DNA from: JAWXCM01 sp034408745
GTDB lineage: Bacteria > Acidobacteriota > Terriglobia > Bryobacterales > Bryobacteraceae
Assembly (NCBI GenBank): GCA_034408745.1
Contig: JAWXCM010000023.1
Location: forward strand, 1 to 51,585
DNA length: 51,585 nucleotides
Reading direction: 5' to 3'
The position numbers were made by a program, and so were the translations under genes. This document shows positions 47,305 to 51,585 of the stretch, piece by piece. Position 1 is the stretch's first letter. Each line of letters opens with the position of its first letter. The notes beneath the pieces are model-generated. The model searched no databases. It saw only the letters and a list, made by a program, of their open reading frames with translations, and was not told the origin of the DNA.

Positions 47305-48234
47305 ATGCAAAACGAATCCAGTCAGAACGTCGGAACCCGCCGCATATTCGCACTCGGAGCCGGACTCGCAGGACTTGCACTCGCCGGAGCCCGAACCGCT
47401 TCCGCACAGTCCACAGCCAACCCCGACATCGCCGTCCTTAACTACGCCCTCGCCCTCGAACACCTCGAAGCCAACTACTACACCGTTGGCCTCGCCCGAT
47501 TCGCGGCATCGGATTTCAACCGCGCCAACTTCCCGCAGGTGCTGGGCAGTGGGACCGTCGCCGGCGTTTACACCAACCTGACCCGCATCCGCGACCACGA
47601 AGTGGCGCACGTTAAAGCGCTGCAGGACGCGGTCACCAGCCTCGGCGGAGTCCCGGTTCTCGCCTGCACCTACAGCTTCCCGTACACGGACCCCGAGTCC
47701 TTCCTGCAGGTAGCCCTCGTGCTCGAAGAAACCGGCGTCATGGCATACGACGGGGCCATCGCCACCCTCACCGCCGCCGCGCTCAAGAGTGCCGGAGCCA
47801 GCATCGCCACGGTTGAGGCACGCCATGCAGCCTATCTCAACGTGGTCACCAGTAACATCCCCTTCCCCAGAGCGTTTGACCAGACAAAGATGATGAGCGA
47901 GATCCTCGCCATGATCGCTCCGTTCCTCGGAAACTGCCCCACCGCGCCGGCCACTCCGGCAACTGGCACAAAAGCAATGCTGCTGCCGAAGAACGCCAGT
48001 GTCGTCACCACGCCCTACGCTCTCGACGCCTCTCAGTCGGTCGCCGCCGACGGTAAGGCGCTCACGTACATGACACGCGCGACAGGCAAGCCCGCCGCAG
48101 TTACCAACGCCAACACCGCCGCACCTATAGTGCAGTTCAATGGCGTGGGTACCTACACCTTCGAACTAACGGTCACCGACTCCACCGGCGCCACTGCCAC
48201 CGACACCACTGTCATCCAGTACGTCGGCCGCTAA
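47305..48234 (+). CDS. Ferritin-like protein 2 with C-terminal Ig/PKD-like domain
   Basis: The 309-residue protein is a paralogue of its upstream neighbour. It has a twin-arginine-like signal (TRRIFALGAGLAGLALAG), a ferritin-like domain (~residues 35-210; 'NYALALEHLEANYYTVGLAR', 'DHEVAHVKAL', 'VEARHAAYLN') and an additional C-terminal domain (~residues 220-309) with 'GVGTYTFELTVTDSTGATAT', typical of Ig/PKD-like folds. The ATG at 47305 has GGAG upstream; a longer frame reading back into gene 1 is not credible. The pair looks like a tandem duplication followed by gain of a domain. The fused domain may hold it to the cell surface. Confidence 0.85.
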   Translation: MQNESSQNVGTRRIFALGAGLAGLALAGARTASAQSTANPDIAVLNYALALEHLEANYYTVGLARFAASDFNRANFPQVLGSGTVAGVYTNLTRIRDHEVAHVKALQDAVTSLGGVPVLACTYSFPYTDPESFLQVALVLEETGVMAYDGAIATLTAAALKSAGASIATVEARHAAYLNVVTSNIPFPRAFDQTKMMSEILAMIAPFLGNCPTAPATPATGTKAMLLPKNASVVTTPYALDASQSVAADGKALTYMTRATGKPAAVTNANTAAPIVQFNGVGTYTFELTVTDSTGATATDTTVIQYVGR

Positions 48235-48245
48235 TCCCCCTGCGT

Positions 48246-48287
48246 GCAAAGACAGCGGCCCGAGTGACTTCGGGCCGCTGTCTTTGC
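48246..48287. terminator. Long perfect hairpin after the ferritin-like pair
   Basis: An 18-bp perfect inverted repeat, starting GCAAAGACAGCGGCCCGA, with a 6-nt loop lies 12 bp after the stop codon. There is no T-run on the plus strand after it, so it may be a factor-assisted terminator, a stability hairpin, or both. Confidence 0.6.
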
Positions 48288-48318
48288 GCACGCAGCCACC
48301 CCGCCTACAATCAAAGGG

Positions 48319-49749
48319 ATGAAGATCCTGATGGTCGCCTCTGAAAGCACGCCGTACGTCAAAACCGGCGGGCTCGCCGACGTCATCGGTGCTCTCCCCC
48401 ACGCCCTCGCCGCCAAAGGGCACCAGGTCGCCGTGGTCCTGCCCCTCTATCGGTCCGTCCTGCCTAAAATCACTTCGGCGAACCGGGCCCACGATCCCCT
48501 CACCGTCTGGTTCCACAAGGATCGCTCCTACCGGGCAGGCCTCCGATCCCTCACGGACAGGGGTGTCACGTTCTATTTCGTCGACATTCCTGAACTGTTC
48601 GACAGGGCCTCACTGTACGGAGAAGATGGCGGGGATTATATCGATAACGACATCCGCTTCGCCGCGCTTAGCCGAGCATCGGTCGGCATCGCCCGGAGCG
48701 TATTTCGCCCCGACATCTTTCACTGCCACGACTGGCAGACCGGCCTTGTCGGCGCGTACCTGCGGACCACGTTCCGCACCGATCCCACGTTCATCGGAAT
48801 GCGAAACGTGTTCACCATCCACAACCTCGGCTACCAGGGCACCTACGGCCGGGACACGCTCCCGGAACTCGGCCTTTCCCGCGACCTGTACCATCCTGAC
48901 TGGATGGAGTTCTGGGGCAACATCAGCTTCCTGAAAACTGGCATCGCCTACGCCGACGCGTTTACCACCGTCAGCCAGGCGTATGCCCGTGAAATTCAAA
49001 CCCCCGAGTACGGCTTCGGAATGGACGGCTTTATCCGCGACCGCGCCTTCAAACTCACAGGCATCCTGAATGGCGCCGATTACGGCGAGTGGAGCCCAGA
49101 GGTCGATCCCTTCATCGCAGCCCATTACTCCGCCGACGACCTGACCGGCAAAGTCGCCTGCAAGCGCGACCTTCTCCGCACCTTCGGTCTGCCCGACGAC
49201 AACCTCGACCAGCCCGTCATCGGGATCGTGTCCCGCTTCGCCTCCATGAAAGGGTTCGACCTGATCGAGCAGACCGCCTGGGAGTTCCTCAAAGGCGACG
49301 TGAGGCTCACGGTCCTCGGCACCGGCGAGCCGCACTACGAAGGCCTCATGCGCCGCCTCGCCGAGGCTTTCCCTGGAAAAGTCGGCGTGCGCATCGAGTT
49401 CAGCAACGAAGTCGCCCACAAAGTGGAAGCCGGCGCCGACATCTTCCTCATGCCGAGCCGTTACGAGCCCTGTGGGCTCAATCAGATCTACAGCCTTCGC
49501 TACGGTACAGTCCCCGTCGTACGGGCCACCGGCGGCCTGGATGATACGATCAATGAGAGCACAGGATTTAAGTTCGCCGAATATAACGGCGGTGCTCTGC
49601 TTCATACCCTGAACGAAGCCCTGCTCGCGTACACCGACAAGGAGCTTTGGACCGGACTCATGAAGAACGGGATGCGCCGGGATCACTCCTGGGCAACGGC
49701 TGCGGACGAGTACGTCCGCCTGTACCGGAGCCTTTTGCCTGCCGGGTGA
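48319..49749 (+). CDS. glgA: Glycogen synthase GlgA
   Basis: GlgA extends glycogen from ADP-glucose. The 476-residue protein is a GT5-family glycosyltransferase with the N-terminal KTGGLADV motif (~residues 15-22), 'PDIFHCHDWQTGLVGAYLRT', and the C-terminal 'SRYEPCGLNQIYSLRYGTVP' with the catalytic Glu of the E-x7-E motif. Length and motifs are normal. No glgB or glgC is adjacent. trxA follows 45 bp later. It implies storage polysaccharide synthesis, a common trait of these soil bacteria. Confidence 0.96.
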   Translation: MKILMVASESTPYVKTGGLADVIGALPHALAAKGHQVAVVLPLYRSVLPKITSANRAHDPLTVWFHKDRSYRAGLRSLTDRGVTFYFVDIPELFDRASLYGEDGGDYIDNDIRFAALSRASVGIARSVFRPDIFHCHDWQTGLVGAYLRTTFRTDPTFIGMRNVFTIHNLGYQGTYGRDTLPELGLSRDLYHPDWMEFWGNISFLKTGIAYADAFTTVSQAYAREIQTPEYGFGMDGFIRDRAFKLTGILNGADYGEWSPEVDPFIAAHYSADDLTGKVACKRDLLRTFGLPDDNLDQPVIGIVSRFASMKGFDLIEQTAWEFLKGDVRLTVLGTGEPHYEGLMRRLAEAFPGKVGVRIEFSNEVAHKVEAGADIFLMPSRYEPCGLNQIYSLRYGTVPVVRATGGLDDTINESTGFKFAEYNGGALLHTLNEALLAYTDKELWTGLMKNGMRRDHSWATAADEYVRLYRSLLPAG

Positions 49750-49794
49750 ATCCTTTTGGCGCGGCTCGACATCCATCAGGGGGAGACAAGAAAT

Positions 49795-50127
49795 ATGGCC
49801 GGTGCAAACACTCTCGAATTTTCCGATGCTTCTTTTGACCAGGACGTGATTAACTCGGACGTCCCCGTTCTGGTGGATTTCTGGGCCGAATGGTGCGGAC
49901 CTTGCCGTCAGATGACGCCGACCATCGATTTGCTCGCGACGGAGTACGTGGGCAAAGCCAAGATTGGCAAGCTGAACGTCGACTTCAACAGCGGCACTGC
50001 CGCCCGCTACAACATCCGCGGCATTCCCACCATTCTCCTGTTCAAGGGTGGCCGCGTAGTGGAGCAGAAGGTCGGCGCAGCCCCCAAAGGCGACCTCATC
50101 AAGATGCTCGACGCCCACCTCAGCTAA
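49795..50127 (+). CDS. trxA: Thioredoxin
   Basis: Thioredoxin reduces disulfides in the cytoplasm. The 110-residue protein has the active site WCGPC ('DFWAEWCGPCRQMTPTIDLL', ~residues 33-37) and the cis-Pro loop 'YNIRGIPTILLFKGGR'. I use the ATG at 49795, which has GGGGGAGA before it, in place of a start 13 residues earlier. It may be transcribed with glgA, and a short hairpin follows. Confidence 0.94.
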   Translation: MAGANTLEFSDASFDQDVINSDVPVLVDFWAEWCGPCRQMTPTIDLLATEYVGKAKIGKLNVDFNSGTAARYNIRGIPTILLFKGGRVVEQKVGAAPKGDLIKMLDAHLS

Positions 50128-50153
50128 GCTCCCAACACAAACTCGACGTCCCC

Positions 50154-50178
50154 TGAGCCCGTATTCATCGCGGGCTCA
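50154..50178 (+). terminator. Short hairpin after trxA, weak terminator
   Basis: TGAGCCCG (50154-50161) pairs perfectly with CGGGCTCA (50171-50178) around a 9-nt loop. No T-run follows, so termination strength is doubtful. Confidence 0.45.
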
Positions 50179-50220
50179 ATGTGGATGCTCGTCCCGACTC
50201 AGCAGTGTTAGCCTGATTGC

Positions 50221-50883
50221 GTGAAGCTCCTCGTCACTCTTCTCCTCACAATCGCCTCGACCAGCGCTCAACTCGTCGAACTCAGGCCGGACATCCTCGA
50301 CCTCCTCAACGCCACCGCTCAACCCGTCACCCACAAGGGCGCGTTCGGCCTGCGTTTGACAGAGGCCAAAAAAGCCGACTCCGCGACTGCCGCCACCGCC
50401 TTCGGTCTCGCCATGTTGCGTGGCGTCACCATGCAGAACGGCGAAATCGAACTCGAAGTGGCAGGCGAGCCCGGCCCCACGGCCTCTCCCGACGCCCGAG
50501 GCTTCGTCGGCATCGCGTTCCGCGTCAAAGACGAGCGCCACATGGAGGTCATCTACCTGCGCCCCACCAATGGCCGTGCCGACGACCAGGTGCGACGCAA
50601 TCACACCGTTCAGTACGAGTACTTCCCCGACTTCCCGTGGGAACGCCTGCGCAGAGAATTCCCTAAGAAATACGAAACGTACGTCGACCTGGAGTCCGGT
50701 GCCTGGACCAGAATCCGCATCGTAATCGACGGGCTCAAAGCCCGCCTCTACGTCCACGGCGCCGCCCAGCCGACCCTCATCGTCAACGATATGAAAGGCC
50801 CCACAGAAGCCGGGGGCATCGGTCTGTGGATCGGCCCCGGAACCGTCGGCCATTTCCGGGGCCTGAAAATCACAAAGAAGTAG
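50221..50883 (+). CDS. Exported protein with concanavalin/LamG-like fold, unknown function
   Basis: The 220-residue product starts with GTG and has a signal peptide (VKLLVTLLLTIASTSAQ). The rest is beta-rich: 'GFVGIAFRVKDERHMEVIYL', 'WTRIRIVIDGLKARLYVHGA' and GGIGLWIGPGTVGHFRGLKI recall the concanavalin-like beta-sandwich of DUF1080/LamG-type proteins that bind or cut sugars. Catalytic residues cannot be assigned. It is convergent with ilvD, with 9 bp between stops. It may bind a glycan at the cell surface, by inference only. Confidence 0.7.
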   Translation: MKLLVTLLLTIASTSAQLVELRPDILDLLNATAQPVTHKGAFGLRLTEAKKADSATAATAFGLAMLRGVTMQNGEIELEVAGEPGPTASPDARGFVGIAFRVKDERHMEVIYLRPTNGRADDQVRRNHTVQYEYFPDFPWERLRREFPKKYETYVDLESGAWTRIRIVIDGLKARLYVHGAAQPTLIVNDMKGPTEAGGIGLWIGPGTVGHFRGLKITKK

Positions 50884-50892
50884 CCAGTCCCC

Positions 50893-51585
50893 TTACTTCG
50901 CCGCCAGCGCCCCAGCCACCCCAAACGTGAGCTTCGGCCTCGACGTAATCGCGCCCTCAGCCGCACTGCCAACCAGTGCCACATACTTTGCAAACACCCC
51001 GGTCGTGTACCGGGGTGCCGGCGGCGACCACCTCGACATCCGCTCCGCCACAACCTCGGCCGCAACTTCCAGATCGATCTTCTGGTTATCGATCTCGATG
51101 TTGATGATGTCGCCCTCTTCCACCGCGGCGATCGGCCCGCCCATCACCGCCTCCGGAGCCACATGTCCGATCATGAACCCGCGAGTCGCCCCGCTAAACC
51201 GCCCGTCGGTCAGCAACGCGACTGAGTCCCCAAGGCCAGCGCCCATAATCGCGCCAGTCACTCCCAGCATCTCGCGCATTCCAGGCCCGCCCTTCGGCCC
51301 TTCATAGCGGATCACCACCACATCGCCAGCCATGATCTGCCCGGCCAGCACCGCCTTCATCGCGTCCTCTTCGCAGTTGAACACGCGAGCCGGACCGCGC
51401 TGCCCCTTCCGCGCGATGCCCGTCACCTTGATCACGCAGCCTTCCGGAGCCAGCGAGCCCCTCAGAATCACTAGCCCGCCCGTCGGCTTAATCACGTTGT
51501 CCAGCGGTCGGATCACCTTCTGACCCGGCGTTTCCTTCGCGTCGGCAGCCTCTTCGGCGAACGTGCGGCCCGTAACCGTCAGGCA
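50893..51585 (-). CDS. ilvD: Dihydroxy-acid dehydratase IlvD (N-terminal part beyond window)
   Basis: IlvD dehydrates 2,3-dihydroxy acids to 2-keto acids in branched-chain amino-acid synthesis, using an Fe-S cluster and Mg. The visible 231 codons cover the C-terminal ~40% of the ~560-residue enzyme, and the open frame continues past the window edge. Family motifs include 'LTDGRFSGATRGFMIGHVAP' (~middle of the visible part), 'VIRYEGPKGGPGMREML' and the preceding 'GCVIKVTG'. The cluster-binding cysteines of the N-terminal part are out of view. Confidence 0.95.
   Translation of the reverse strand, partial: CLTVTGRTFAEEAADAKETPGQKVIRPLDNVIKPTGGLVILRGSLAPEGCVIKVTGIARKGQRGPARVFNCEEDAMKAVLAGQIMAGDVVVIRYEGPKGGPGMREMLGVTGAIMGAGLGDSVALLTDGRFSGATRGFMIGHVAPEAVMGGPIAAVEEGDIINIEIDNQKIDLEVAAEVVAERMSRWSPPAPRYTTGVFAKYVALVGSAAEGAITSRPKLTFGVAGALAAK

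Noticed and set aside
48610..50118. 502-codon open frame antisense to glgA and trxA
   Set aside because: It is the shadow of two well-supported genes and spans their junction.

Overview
The window looks like a chromosomal segment of an Acidobacteriota bacterium, most likely of the Bryobacterales/Solibacter type. This is an inference from high GC, a very large Oar-like TonB-dependent receptor with an N-terminal carboxypeptidase-regulatory domain, tandem Tat-exported ferritin-like proteins, and the style of the hypothetical proteins. No rRNA or other phylogenetic marker is present.

Positions 1-30600 form an almost uninterrupted flagellar locus. Four transcription units carry most of it: flgB-flgC-fliE-fliF (minus, fliF cut by the window edge); flgM-flgN-like-flgK-flgL (minus); a 12.4-kb minus run fliK-flgD-flgE-fliN-fliO-fliP-fliQ-fliR-flhB-flhA-flhF-fliA-fliM, with overlaps or short gaps throughout; and flgF-flgG-flgA-flgH-flgI-flgJ (plus), divergent from fliK. 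Smaller pieces are fliS, a lytic transglycosylase, flbD-motA-motB, a second FliN/FliY-like gene with an HTH partner, and a sigma-54 activator. Together they encode the rod, P/L rings, hook, export gate, C-ring parts, stator, sigma-28 and its FlgM antagonist. Flagellin, FliD, FliG/H/I/J, FlhG and chemotaxis genes are absent. The promoters suggest a hierarchy: GG-N10-GC sigma-54-type motifs precede flgB, fliK and flgF, and matching sigma-28-type promoters precede flgM and fliS. An ompH-like gene and a small membrane protein lie inside the locus.

Positions 30600-33850 hold argF-argH-argR behind two ARG boxes, followed by a zinc-ribbon protein. Positions 33970-38632 are accessory: a small exported HNH protein, a Fic protein, and a 2.6-kb insertion in the 3' end of a tRNA-Ile(CAU) gene. 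The insertion has a 30-bp direct repeat at each end and carries only a coupled three-gene operon: a ComEC-like metallo-beta-lactamase-fold protein and two unrecognised proteins. This is the best candidate for an undescribed system in the window.

Positions 38677-51585 are housekeeping and niche genes: a LarA/DUF2088-like protein, the TonB-dependent receptor, a frameshifted secreted-protein gene, an NCS2/AzgA-type purine permease, two ferritin-like proteins, glycogen synthase, thioredoxin, several exported hypotheticals, and the C-terminal part of IlvD running off the end. No gene-free stretch exceeds about 300 bases.
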